From Pseudomonas sp. 7P_10.2_Bac1 (GTDB taxonomy: Bacteria; Pseudomonadota; Gammaproteobacteria; Pseudomonadales; Pseudomonadaceae), in assembly GCF_025465935.1 (NCBI RefSeq), contig NZ_JANLNV010000072.1:1-64000 (forward strand): 64,000 nt of DNA, read 5' to 3'. Made by a program: the position numbers and the translations under genes. The notes beneath the pieces were generated by a model. That model had not been told where the DNA came from. It saw only the letters and a list, made by a program, of their open reading frames with translations, and searched no databases. This document shows positions 33,126-42,369 of this stretch, in pieces. Position 1 is the first letter of the stretch, and each line of letters starts with the position of its first letter.

Positions 33126-34535
33126 ATGCGCTATATCAGCACCCGTGGCCAGGCACCGGCCCTGAATTTTGAAGATGTCCTGTTGGCCGGTCTGGCCAGC
33201 GATGGCGGTTTGTATGTGCCAGAAAACCTGCCGCGCTTCACCCAAGAAGAAATCGCTTCCTGGGCAGGCCTGCCGTATCACGAGTTGGCATTCCGGGTGA
33301 TGCGCCCGTTTGTCACTGGCAGCATTCCCGATACCGATTTCAAAAAGATCCTGGAAGAAACCTACGGCGCTTTTGCCCACAATGCGGTAGCACCGCTGCG
33401 TCAGCTCAATGGCAACGAGTGGGTGCTTGAGCTGTTCCACGGCCCAACGCTGGCGTTCAAGGACTTTGCCCTGCAGTTGCTGGGGCGTCTGCTGGACTAC
33501 GTACTGGCCAAGCGTGGCGAGCGTGTGGTCATCGTGGGGGCTACGTCGGGCGATACCGGCTCGGCTGCCATCGAAGGCTGCAAACACTGTGAGAACGTAG
33601 ATATTTTCATCCTGCATCCGAACAACCGGGTGTCGGAAGTACAACGTCGGCAAATGACCACGCTGTTTGGCGACAACATCCACAACCTCGCTATCGAAGG
33701 CAACTTCGATGACTGCCAGGAAATGGTCAAGGCCAGCTTCGCCGACCAAGGTTTCCTCAAGGGCACGCGTCTGGTAGCCGTGAACTCGATCAACTGGGCG
33801 CGGATCATGGCCCAGATCGTTTACTACTTCCATGCCGCCCTGCAACTGGGTGGGCCGCATCGTTCGGTGTCGTTCTCGGTGCCAACCGGCAACTTCGGCG
33901 ATATTTTCGCAGGCTACCTGGCGCGCAACATGGGCTTGCCGGTCAATCAGTTGATCGTTGCCACCAACCGTAACGACATCCTGCACCGCTTCATGAGCGG
34001 CAACCAGTACGCCAAGGAAACCCTGCACGCGACCCTGTCGCCGTCCATGGACATCATGGTTTCTTCCAACTTCGAACGTCTGCTGTTCGACCTGCACGGT
34101 CGCAATGGCGCAGCGGTTGCGGGGTTGATGGACTCGTTCAAGCAAACCGGCACCTTCAGTGTTGAAGATGATCGCTGGACCGAAGCACGTCGCCTGTTCG
34201 ATTCGCTGGCTGTCAACGACGAGCAAACGTGTGAAACCATTGCCCAGGTGTTTGCCCAAACCGGCGAGGTACTGGACCCGCACACTGCCATCGGCGTGAA
34301 AGCTGCTCGTGAGTGCCGTCGCAGCCTTGATATTCCAATGGTCATCCTTGGGACAGCGCATCCGGTCAAGTTCCCTGAGGCCGTTGAAAAAGCTGGCGTA
34401 GGAAAAGCTCTCGAGCTGCCTGCTCACCTTTCGGATTTGTTCGCACGAGAGGAGCGTTACACCGTTTTGGCCAATGATCTCAAGGCCGTGCAGGCCTTTG
34501 TCAGCCAGCATGGCAATCGTGGGAAAGCCCTTTAA
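33126..34535 (+). CDS. thrC: Threonine synthase
   Basis: A 469-residue pyridoxal-phosphate enzyme that converts phosphohomoserine to threonine. The lysine segment is PTLAFKDFALQLLG. It starts MRYISTRGQAPALNFEDVLL, as in the long gram-negative form. A terminator ends the hom-thrC unit. Confidence 0.96.
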   Translation: MRYISTRGQAPALNFEDVLLAGLASDGGLYVPENLPRFTQEEIASWAGLPYHELAFRVMRPFVTGSIPDTDFKKILEETYGAFAHNAVAPLRQLNGNEWVLELFHGPTLAFKDFALQLLGRLLDYVLAKRGERVVIVGATSGDTGSAAIEGCKHCENVDIFILHPNNRVSEVQRRQMTTLFGDNIHNLAIEGNFDDCQEMVKASFADQGFLKGTRLVAVNSINWARIMAQIVYYFHAALQLGGPHRSVSFSVPTGNFGDIFAGYLARNMGLPVNQLIVATNRNDILHRFMSGNQYAKETLHATLSPSMDIMVSSNFERLLFDLHGRNGAAVAGLMDSFKQTGTFSVEDDRWTEARRLFDSLAVNDEQTCETIAQVFAQTGEVLDPHTAIGVKAARECRRSLDIPMVILGTAHPVKFPEAVEKAGVGKALELPAHLSDLFAREERYTVLANDLKAVQAFVSQHGNRGKAL

Positions 34536-34557
34536 AGGTCTTTTTCTTACGTACTTT

Positions 34558-34584
34558 TAAGCCCGTCATCTGACGGGCTTTTTT
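34558..34584 (+). terminator. Terminator after thrC
   Basis: GCCCGTCA and TGACGGGC pair around TC and are followed by six T. Strong intrinsic terminator. Confidence 0.92.
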
Positions 34585-34654
34585 GTGGGTGCGTGGCACA
34601 CTTGCTCCGTTTTCGCCTCCTTATGCTGGCGAGTAGTCGGTCAAGGAGACTGTC

Positions 34655-36784
34655 ATGCCACGTTTTGTCCGCGTGCTGAAATCATGGATGTTGCTGGCGC
34701 TTTTCATCGCCCCGATGAGTCTCAACACCTGTGTCCAGGCTGCCCAGGGCCTACCGTTCAAGCTGCCGCAAAGCTTTGTCGAGCTCAAACCGCTCACGCT
34801 TGATCAAGAGCAACGGCAATGGCTGGAGGAGCGCGGGCGGTTGCGCGTAGGTATCTCGATTGCCGATTACGCCCCCATGGACATTGCGAGCGAACGCAAC
34901 CGCTATCAGGGTATCAGCGCCGATTACCTGAGCCTTGTGCGCGACAAACTGGGGGCCAAGATCGAAGTGCTGGGCTTCAGCAAACGAGATCAGGCAGTGG
35001 CAGCGCTGCTCGCGGGCAAAATCGACATTCTGACCAGCGCGACCGGTTACGAGCGCGGTATAGAGGGGCTACTGTTTTCGACCGACTACATGACGGATCG
35101 CTCGGTGATGGTCGGCAAAGACGATGCAGCGCCAGAGGGGAGCTGGGACGGCAAGAAAATCGGCTTTCTCGACGGCGAAGTCGATGCGCACGTTGCCGAT
35201 GCGTTTTACCCACGCAGTGAAATCCTCCTGACGCCCACCTTGCACAGTGCCCTCGAAGCGCTCGATGAGGGCGATATTGATGCATTGATTGCCCATGAAA
35301 TGATGGTCCGGGCCTTCAAGACCCTGCGGCCTTACTCGAGTCTGCGTATTTTGGGGCAGAGTGCCTTGCCGGAGTCGGGCTTCGCCTTTGCGGTACGCCG
35401 TGCTGATCCTCAGTTGCAGGCCTTGATTGAGCACGCTTTGAGCAGTCTGGATGACTCCATGAATCAGGTGATCCTTTCGCGCTGGACCACAGGGCTGGCC
35501 GACGGTATTGGCCAACAGCGCATTAAGCTACTGCCTCGGGAACAAGCCTGGATCAAGCAGAACCCGGTGGTCATCGTCGCCTCGCAGCAATACCCGCCGT
35601 ATATCTTCAAAAACGGTGAAAAACGCTGGGAAGGATTGAACGCCGATATCCTGGCCCGTATTTCTCGCATGACCGGGCTGCAGTTTGTCCATGAGGAAAG
35701 CCCGTCAACGGCGCGAACCCTGGAGATGATCAAAAGCGGCAAGGCGCAAATGAACACAACCTTATCCAAGAATGCCGAGCGCAAGTCATTTCTCAACTTT
35801 ACCTACTCCTATGGAGGCGCTCCCTGGGTCTTCGTGGTACGCAGCAATGACTATCGCCTGAGCTCCCTCGACCAGCTTGCGGGCAAGGTGCTGGCCCTGC
35901 CAGCTCGGCATGCACTGGAATCCATGGTGCGCAGCGACTACCCAGAGATCATTGTGCGCAATGTCGAGAACTACGTGCAGGCACGTGAACTGGTTGAGCA
36001 AGGGGAGGCGACTGCCACGATCCAGAACGAAATTCAGGCTTATCTACATACGGCCAGGCGCTTGAAAGTGGGGCGAAGCGTCGATGGTCGCTGGTCCACG
36101 GACAACTTTAGTGTCTCGGACCAGTTCCCGGAGCTGCTCGACATACTGAACAAGGGGCTGGAGGCCATCCCCATGGCCGACATGCAGGCGCTGCGCCAAA
36201 AGTGGCTGCATGAGCTCAGTAAAATGCCAGCCGAGACACACACGGCCATTTCCCCGTGGGCCTACGTGGGCCTGGCGGGCGGCATGGGCCTGGCGGGCGT
36301 GCTGGTGATATGGAACCGGCGGCTGGCCAGCCGGTTGCGGCATGGACGCTTGGTTGAGGGCGCATTGAACGCTCAATTGGCGTTTGGGCAACGCTACTTT
36401 GATGCGATTCCACATCCTGTTTTTGTGAAGGGGCTGGGAGGGCAAATCATCACGTGCAACCGCACCTACGAAGATTTTTTTTCGACCCGACTCGAACTGA
36501 TCCATGGGCGTGTCATGACTGAAGCCGCATTTTTATCCGATCAAACCACTGAGCAGCTTCAAGGGGAACTCCTGCAAGTTCTTCGCAATAGAAAGCCTTA
36601 TTACCAGAAGCGTAACCAAGCGTTTAAAACAGCCAGTGGTGAAATCTATTGCTGGATGGTGCCGTTTTACTCTGATTCGGGGCATTTGGCAGGTGTGGTC
36701 GGAGGCTGGTCTGACCTGTCAAAAGAGAAAAAATGGGAGTCAGTGAGTAGCGTTTCCACGCCGGGTATGTCCAGTCGTCACTGA
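34655..36784 (+). CDS. Kinase-less BvgS-like periplasmic sensor
   Basis: A 709-residue protein with a signal peptide (about 1-30), two tandem solute-binding (venus flytrap) domains (about 60-280 and 305-525), one membrane helix (about 534-555) and a PAS domain (about 570-695). It ends shortly after the PAS with SVSTPGMSSRH. In BvgS-like sensors the PAS leads into HisKA, ATPase and receiver domains; none is present here or in any frame up to the next gene. It could be truncated or a sensor using a separate partner. A lone receiver gene follows. Start chosen: ATG 34655 with AAGGAG upstream. Confidence 0.8.
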   Translation: MPRFVRVLKSWMLLALFIAPMSLNTCVQAAQGLPFKLPQSFVELKPLTLDQEQRQWLEERGRLRVGISIADYAPMDIASERNRYQGISADYLSLVRDKLGAKIEVLGFSKRDQAVAALLAGKIDILTSATGYERGIEGLLFSTDYMTDRSVMVGKDDAAPEGSWDGKKIGFLDGEVDAHVADAFYPRSEILLTPTLHSALEALDEGDIDALIAHEMMVRAFKTLRPYSSLRILGQSALPESGFAFAVRRADPQLQALIEHALSSLDDSMNQVILSRWTTGLADGIGQQRIKLLPREQAWIKQNPVVIVASQQYPPYIFKNGEKRWEGLNADILARISRMTGLQFVHEESPSTARTLEMIKSGKAQMNTTLSKNAERKSFLNFTYSYGGAPWVFVVRSNDYRLSSLDQLAGKVLALPARHALESMVRSDYPEIIVRNVENYVQARELVEQGEATATIQNEIQAYLHTARRLKVGRSVDGRWSTDNFSVSDQFPELLDILNKGLEAIPMADMQALRQKWLHELSKMPAETHTAISPWAYVGLAGGMGLAGVLVIWNRRLASRLRHGRLVEGALNAQLAFGQRYFDAIPHPVFVKGLGGQIITCNRTYEDFFSTRLELIHGRVMTEAAFLSDQTTEQLQGELLQVLRNRKPYYQKRNQAFKTASGEIYCWMVPFYSDSGHLAGVVGGWSDLSKEKKWESVSSVSTPGMSSRH

Positions 36785-36885
36785 CTCTGGCGTTTTGATA
36801 AGGCCGTTGTAATGTGCGAAGCCCGCTTTCTAGCGCAGGGATGGCTGCCACGCAGTGCTTGGTGTTGTCGTTGCCTACATCAATT

Positions 36886-36899
36886 TAGGATTATTCCTA
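36886..36899. promoter_or_regulatory. TAGGA-N4-TCCTA palindrome
   Basis: TAGGATTATTCCTA lies about 74 bp before the receiver gene. It resembles the half-site layout bound by LuxR/RcsB-type regulators of BvgA relatives. Which regulator binds is not shown. Confidence 0.4.
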
Positions 36900-36972
36900 T
36901 GTCGATTTTTATGCAATCGCACTAAAGTCAGTCCCCTTGCCGATACTGTGCGCACTCATTTCAAGGCCCTTT

Positions 36973-37380
36973 ATGCGCTCATTGAAAGTTCTGATTCTCG
37001 AAGACAACCCTTTTCAGTTGATGGTGTTGCACCAGATGTTAAATGCCTTCCGCGTTTTTGACGTGTTGGCTGCCGAGAGTGTTGAGTCTGCCCGTTGTTC
37101 ATTGGCCAAGTGCGAGGGCATTGATCTGGCCATTTGTGATCTTTACCTCGAAGGTTTGTCCGGGCTGGAGTTGATACGCGAGCTGGCGGTCAAGCGCGAG
37201 GCCCAGGCGCTGATTATTCTCAGTTGTGCCGCGCCCCACGTCATAGAAAGTGCAGTCAGTACGGCACGCGAGGAAGGTCTGGAAGTGTTGGGGTATTTGC
37301 CCAAACCCGTTACGGTCAACGGCCTGGGACAGTTACTGGAGGCTTACCGCTCGCGGGCGACGGCATTAAATCAAAATTGA
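36973..37380 (+). CDS. Receiver-only response regulator
   Basis: A 135-residue protein made of one receiver domain. Key residues are visible: acidic E10-D11, phosphorylation D56 in AICDLYLEG, S84 and K111 in LPKP. No DNA-binding or EAL output domain follows. Start chosen at ATG 36973, with AAGG upstream. It lies after a sensor with no kinase, so its phosphodonor is unknown and could be a different kinase or phosphotransfer protein. Confidence 0.8.
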   Translation: MRSLKVLILEDNPFQLMVLHQMLNAFRVFDVLAAESVESARCSLAKCEGIDLAICDLYLEGLSGLELIRELAVKREAQALIILSCAAPHVIESAVSTAREEGLEVLGYLPKPVTVNGLGQLLEAYRSRATALNQN

Positions 37381-37493
37381 TTGCCCACCCCGGGAACCTT
37401 TGTCGTGTTCGCTGTGTCAGATTTTTTGTCAGCAAGAGCAAGTCTATTGCTCCGAGACTTGTCGCTTGCTGAGCAGGTCATCATGACCTTGTT

Positions 37494-37532
37494 AAACCCC
37501 GAGTTGTCTCCCCACTGCTCGGGGTTTTTTTT
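37494..37532. terminator. Terminator between receiver gene and convergent gene
   Basis: AAACCCCGAG pairs with CTCGGGGTTT, with a long T-run after. It fits the end of the receiver gene. Confidence 0.85.
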
Positions 37533-37544
37533 GTGCATTTTTTG

Positions 37545-38429
37545 TCAGTGGGCTGCCGGGGTTTGATCCGGGACTGGGGCATGGGCTTGGCCATCATCTG
37601 CCTGACTGGTCTGTGTCCAGTAGGCCTGAGCTGACGCCAATGAATCGCGCGGCAGATTACCCAGCACCTTATTGATGTCGGCAATGGCCTTTTGCCCTTT
37701 CGGGTTTTTTGTGCACCCTGCATAAATGGTCTGGTAGGCGGGGGCGCCCTCAACCGGATAAAACGCCAGATCTTTGGATGAAAGACCATGCTGTTTGGCC
37801 TTTGACTGTATCTCGGGCCAGTACCCCAACAGTGCCGGCAAGCGGCCTACGTGCTGCATTTGTAAAAGGCTGCCGATGGCATCGTTGCCGTAATGAGTAA
37901 AGAGAGGGTTGGCCGGGCTTTTGGACAATTGATCATCAATCCAGACGCCGTAACTGCGTTTGGCGACCAGGCCGAGCTTGACCGACTGCGCTGCCAGCAT
38001 CGCAGGTAGGTCGACAGTCTGATCGTGGACGAACGGCGCGATTAGCGGTTCATCCACGCGGCGAATGACCAGCCCATTACTGCGCAGACCGAGGATCGGG
38101 CTTGAATAGACAATGCTCAGGGCGCGCGTGGGGTTCCAGACCAGCATCGGATCACAGGCCAGGTCGGGCCCTTCAAGCACTTGCAGGGCGCGCGCCCGGT
38201 TGACCCGCTGGATGACGTGTTCGTACTGCGGCATGTTGGCGATTAAAACCGGCAGCAACTGATCAATGATGCCCTGATCCTTATACGGCCCATCGTGCAC
38301 CGCCAGTGGCGGCAAGTCGCGCACCAGCCAGACGATTTTTTCAGCGGCCAGGGCGCCCGGCGCCGACAGAAGCATCGCCGCGATCATCAACCCTGCGCAC
38401 ATGCCTCGCCATTTCCAGCGATCAGTCAT
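37545..38429 (-). CDS. TIGR02285-type periplasmic protein
   Basis: A 294-residue exported protein with a signal peptide (about 1-28, ending LAA). The mature part looks like a bacterial solute-binding fold (TIGR02285 family), with RDLPPLAVHDGPYKDQGIID near the start. Function unknown. It is convergent with the receiver gene and follows the CoA-transferase gene on the same strand with a gap of about 40 bp. Confidence 0.75.
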   Translation of the reverse strand: MTDRWKWRGMCAGLMIAAMLLSAPGALAAEKIVWLVRDLPPLAVHDGPYKDQGIIDQLLPVLIANMPQYEHVIQRVNRARALQVLEGPDLACDPMLVWNPTRALSIVYSSPILGLRSNGLVIRRVDEPLIAPFVHDQTVDLPAMLAAQSVKLGLVAKRSYGVWIDDQLSKSPANPLFTHYGNDAIGSLLQMQHVGRLPALLGYWPEIQSKAKQHGLSSKDLAFYPVEGAPAYQTIYAGCTKNPKGQKAIADINKVLGNLPRDSLASAQAYWTQTSQADDGQAHAPVPDQTPAAH

Positions 38430-38470
38430 TGGGCGGGTCTCCTTCGGCAGTCAAAAGAACGGATAAACGG

Positions 38471-39670
38471 TTAAATTGCGCCTGACTGCTTCAATTTAAC
38501 GATGGCGCTGGTGTCGTAGCCTAAACCGCTCAAGACCTCCTCATTATGGGCGCCCAATTGCGGTCCAACCCATTGCGCCGAACCGGGGGTGTCTGACAGT
38601 CGGGGTACGATGCCGGGCATTTTGAACGCTTTGCCGTCTGGCAGTTTGGCCTGCAAAAACATTTCGCGGGCTAAGAACTGTGGATCGTTGAACATGTCTT
38701 CTGCCGAGAAGATACGGCTGGCCGGGACATCTGCCGTGTTCAGGTGCTCGAGCACGGTTTGAAGTGGCAGCGAGGCGACCCAGCGGTCAATCACGCCATA
38801 CAGCTCGTCACGGCGGGCATCCCGCCCGTCATTGCTGGCCAGTTGCGGGTCATTTGCCAAGTCTTCGCGGCCAATGATCAGCATGAAGCGTTTGAAAATG
38901 GCGTCCCCATTCGCGCCAATCTGTACGTGTTTGCCATCTTGGCTGGTGTGAATCGAAGAAGGCGTGATGCCCGGCATGATGTTGCCTGTGCGCTCGCGAA
39001 TAAAACCGAATACATCGAACTCGGGCACCATGCTTTCCATCATCGCGAAAATGGCTTCGTACAGGGCCACATCCACCACTTGGCCCTGACCGCCATTCAC
39101 CTCGCGATGACGCAATGCCATCAACGCACCGATCACACCCCACAGCGCGGCAATCGAATCGCCAATCGAGATGCCGGTGCGCACAGGAGGCCGGTCTTCA
39201 AACCCGGTGATGTAGCGCAGCCCGCCCATGGATTCACCGACCGCGCCAAAGCCCGGTTGATCCTTCATCGGCCCTGTCTGGCCAAAGCCAGACAAACGCA
39301 CCATGACCAGTTTTGGATTCAGGGCATGCAGTACATCCCAGCCCAGACCGAGTTTTTCCAGGACGCCTGGGCGGAAATTTTCGATCAAGATGTCAGCTTC
39401 GGCCAGCAGTTGCTTGAGGATGTCCAGGCCATCCGGGTGCTTGAGGTTCAGCGTCAGGGACTTTTTGTTGCGTGCTTGAACGAACCACCACAGCGACGTC
39501 CCCTCGTACAGCTTGCGCCATTTTCGCAAAGGATCGCCGCCATCCGGTGACTCAACCTTGATCACATCGGCGCCGAACTCGGCGCAAATTCGCGATGCAA
39601 AAGGGCCAGCGATCAGGGTACCCAGTTCGATAACCTTGAGGCCCGAAAGTGGTTTGTTGGCGAGCGACAT
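38471..39670 (-). CDS. CaiB/BaiF family CoA-transferase
   Basis: A 399-residue type III CoA-transferase. LKVIELGTLIAGPFASRICA and MVRLSGFGQTGPMKDQPGFG are typical motifs. The catalytic aspartate should lie in the middle third. The substrate acid is unknown. The next gene on this strand (TIGR02285) may be co-transcribed. Length is normal. Confidence 0.88.
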   Translation of the reverse strand: MSLANKPLSGLKVIELGTLIAGPFASRICAEFGADVIKVESPDGGDPLRKWRKLYEGTSLWWFVQARNKKSLTLNLKHPDGLDILKQLLAEADILIENFRPGVLEKLGLGWDVLHALNPKLVMVRLSGFGQTGPMKDQPGFGAVGESMGGLRYITGFEDRPPVRTGISIGDSIAALWGVIGALMALRHREVNGGQGQVVDVALYEAIFAMMESMVPEFDVFGFIRERTGNIMPGITPSSIHTSQDGKHVQIGANGDAIFKRFMLIIGREDLANDPQLASNDGRDARRDELYGVIDRWVASLPLQTVLEHLNTADVPASRIFSAEDMFNDPQFLAREMFLQAKLPDGKAFKMPGIVPRLSDTPGSAQWVGPQLGAHNEEVLSGLGYDTSAIVKLKQSGAI

Positions 39671-39732
39671 GCTGAGTCCTTGTGCTGAGCGAGCGAGAAC
39701 AGCGTTTTAACATAGGTAGTGGCACTACGTCC

Positions 39733-39819
39733 TGTGGGAGCGGGCTTGCCCGCGATAACATCACCGCGGTGATTCAGATAGACGGCGTTGTTTGCATCGC
39801 GAGCAAGCCCGCCCCCACA
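39733..39819. repeat. REP-type inverted pair (GTGGGAGCGGGC family)
   Basis: Inverted TGTGGGAGCGGGCTTG arms about 35 bp apart, with inner TTGCCCGCGATA and ATCGCGAGCAA. It lies between the CoA-transferase and yaeQ starts. Confidence 0.85.
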
Positions 39820-39875
39820 GAGCATGGACGGATCGGTTAGACTTGCCGTCTTTCTCCGTATCAAGAAGCCCGTTC

Positions 39876-40418
39876 ATGGCCCAGCCGTCCACGACCTACA
39901 AGTTTGAACTCAACCTCACCGATCTCGATCGTGGGGTCTATGAAACCGTTAAGCAAACCATTGCCCGCCACCCTTCCGAAACCGAAGAACGCATGGCCGT
40001 ACGCCTTTTGGCTTACGCCCTTTGGTACAACGAGCAACTGTCTTTTGGCCGTGGTCTTTCAGATGTAGACGAACCAGCGCTGTGGGAAAAAAGCCTGGAT
40101 GACCGTGTTCTGCACTGGATTGAAGTTGGTCAGCCCGACGCTGACCGCCTGACCTGGTGTTCGCGTCGTACCGAACGCACCAGCTTGCTGGCCTATGGCA
40201 GCTTGCGCGTCTGGGAAGGCAAAATCATTCCGGCCATCAAAAACCTGAAAAACGTCAATATTGCCGCCGTCCCGCAAGAGGTGCTGGAAACCTTGGCCCA
40301 GGACATGCCGCGCGTGATCAAGTGGGACGTGATGATCAGTGAAGGCACCGTGTTCGTCACCGACGACCGTGGCCAGCACGAAGTCCAGCTTCAGTGGCTG
40401 CAAGGCGAACGCGGTTAA
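39876..40418 (+). CDS. yaeQ: YaeQ family protein
   Basis: A 180-residue protein with the YaeQ start YKFELNLTDLDRGVYETVKQ. Structures of relatives have a restriction-endonuclease-like fold. Enzymatic function is not established. I chose the ATG at 39876 (MAQPSTTYKF), the usual N terminus. recJ follows 40 bp later. Confidence 0.9.
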   Translation: MAQPSTTYKFELNLTDLDRGVYETVKQTIARHPSETEERMAVRLLAYALWYNEQLSFGRGLSDVDEPALWEKSLDDRVLHWIEVGQPDADRLTWCSRRTERTSLLAYGSLRVWEGKIIPAIKNLKNVNIAAVPQEVLETLAQDMPRVIKWDVMISEGTVFVTDDRGQHEVQLQWLQGERG

Positions 40419-40458
40419 TTCACTCGGCTCAACACTTTAAGAGAACGTCCCCCCGGTT

Positions 40459-42168
40459 ATGCGCATCGAACCCCGTCCACTGCCCGAAACCCTGCCTTTT
40501 TTGGGCGAAATGCCGACACTGCTGACGCGTTTGTACGCGGCGCGGGGGGTGCAATCACAAGCTGAGCTGGACAAGAGCCTGGCGCGGTTGATCCCGTTCC
40601 AGCAACTCAAGGGCATTGACGCGGCGGTGGACTTGCTGGTGGTGGCGCTTGAACAGCGCCAGCGCATCCTGATTGTCGGCGACTTCGACGCCGACGGCGC
40701 CACGGCCAGCACGGTGGGCATGCTGGGTTTGCGCCTGTTGGGCGCTGCCCATGTCGACTATCTGGTGCCCAACCGTTTTGAGTACGGCTATGGCCTGACG
40801 CCCGAAATCGTCGAAGTGGCGCTGACCCGTTCGCCGCAGTTGTTGATCACCGTCGATAACGGAATCTCCAGCGTCGAGGGCGTGGCAGCGGCGAAAAAGG
40901 CCGGGCTGAGCGTGCTGGTCACCGACCACCACTTGCCGGGCAACGAGCTGCCGGCGGCCGATGCCATCGTCAACCCCAACCAGCCGGGCTGCGAGTTTCC
41001 GAGCAAGGCGCTGGCAGGGGTCGGGGTGATTTTCTACGTGCTGATCGCCTTGCGCGCGCGCTTGAACAGCCTGGGCTGGTATCAACACGTCAAGGCGCCA
41101 AACATCGCCGAATTGCTCGATCTGGTGGCGCTGGGCAGCGTGGCAGACGTGGTGCCACTGGACGCCAACAACCGAATTCTGGTGCATCAGGGGCTGGAGC
41201 GAATCCGTGCCGGACGAGCGCGGCCAGGGCTCAAGGCGATTCTTGAGGTCGCCAAGCGTGACCATTCACGCATCACCTCAACCGACCTGGGCTTTATCCT
41301 CGGGCCGCGCTTGAACGCAGCCGGGCGGCTGGATGACATGAGCCTGGGGATCGAATGCCTGCTTACCGATGACCCGAACGCTGCGCGCGAAATGGCGGCC
41401 CAGCTCGATGAAATGAACCAGGACCGCAAATCCATTGAACAGGGCATGCAGCGTGAAGCGCTGGCCCAGCTCAAGGACCTGACGCTGGACAACATGCCGT
41501 TTGGCCTGTGCCTGTTCGACCCGGAGTGGCACCAGGGTGTGATCGGGATTCTCGCCTCGCGCCTCAAAGAGCGTTACTTCCGCCCGACCTTCGCCTTTGC
41601 CGATGCCGGTGACGGCATGCTCAAGGGCTCCGGACGTTCAGTACCGGGCTTTCATATCCGTGATGCGCTCAGCGTGGTCGCCGCTCAACACCCGGACCTG
41701 ATCAGCAAATACGGCGGGCACGCCATGGCGGCGGGTCTGACATTGCCTGAAGCCAACTTTCCGCTGTTTTCCCAAGCCTTTGACGAAGAAGTCCGACGTC
41801 AACTGCGTGAGGAAGACCTGACCGGGCGACTGTTATCTGACGGCAGTTTGACGATTGAGGAGTTCCACCTGGAGCTGGCGCGAGCCCTGCGGCATGCCGG
41901 ACCTTGGGGGCAGCACTTCCCGGAGCCGCTGTTCCATGGGGTGTTTCAACTGGTCGAACAGCGCATTGTCGGTGAGCGGCATTTGAAAGTAGTGCTCAAG
42001 ACTGAGTGCGGCAGCGTCAAACTGGACGGCATTGCCTTTGGTGTAGACCGCGAAGTGTGGCCTAACCCGACCATTCGCTGGGTCGAACTGGCCTACAAAC
42101 TCGACCTCAACGAGTTTCGCGGCAACGAAACTGTGCAACTGATGATCGCCCATATCGAACCGCGCTAG
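40459..42168 (+). CDS. recJ: Single-strand DNA exonuclease RecJ
   Basis: A 569-residue 5'-3' exonuclease of recombination and mismatch repair. DHH motifs are VGDFDADGATAST and TDHHLPG, and the DHHA1 region has GGHAMAAGLTL. A C-terminal OB domain follows. Length is normal. Confidence 0.95.
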   Translation: MRIEPRPLPETLPFLGEMPTLLTRLYAARGVQSQAELDKSLARLIPFQQLKGIDAAVDLLVVALEQRQRILIVGDFDADGATASTVGMLGLRLLGAAHVDYLVPNRFEYGYGLTPEIVEVALTRSPQLLITVDNGISSVEGVAAAKKAGLSVLVTDHHLPGNELPAADAIVNPNQPGCEFPSKALAGVGVIFYVLIALRARLNSLGWYQHVKAPNIAELLDLVALGSVADVVPLDANNRILVHQGLERIRAGRARPGLKAILEVAKRDHSRITSTDLGFILGPRLNAAGRLDDMSLGIECLLTDDPNAAREMAAQLDEMNQDRKSIEQGMQREALAQLKDLTLDNMPFGLCLFDPEWHQGVIGILASRLKERYFRPTFAFADAGDGMLKGSGRSVPGFHIRDALSVVAAQHPDLISKYGGHAMAAGLTLPEANFPLFSQAFDEEVRRQLREEDLTGRLLSDGSLTIEEFHLELARALRHAGPWGQHFPEPLFHGVFQLVEQRIVGERHLKVVLKTECGSVKLDGIAFGVDREVWPNPTIRWVELAYKLDLNEFRGNETVQLMIAHIEPR

Positions 42169-42179
42169 CGCCCGCCGAT

Positions 42180-42275
42180 CCTATCTAAAGATCGCAAGGC
42201 AAGCTCCTGCAGGTTTTGCGCCTGTCGTAAATCTGATGAGCTTGTCTCGCGATTTTTTGATTTTTAAAAGACCAC
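42180..42275. repeat. Decayed REP-type palindrome
   Basis: Pieces of the TGTAGGAG family (AGATCGCAAGGCAAGCTCCTG; CTCGCGATTTTTTGATTTTTAAAAG), in altered order and with changes. Confidence 0.5.
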
Positions 42276-42369
42276 CGCCTGCATCCTCATTTGAACCCCA
42301 CCTCATCCAGTGTTGTCGACTAGTCTCTAAGAAGTGCCTGGAGCTACCCACTGGAATGAGAGGTGACCC

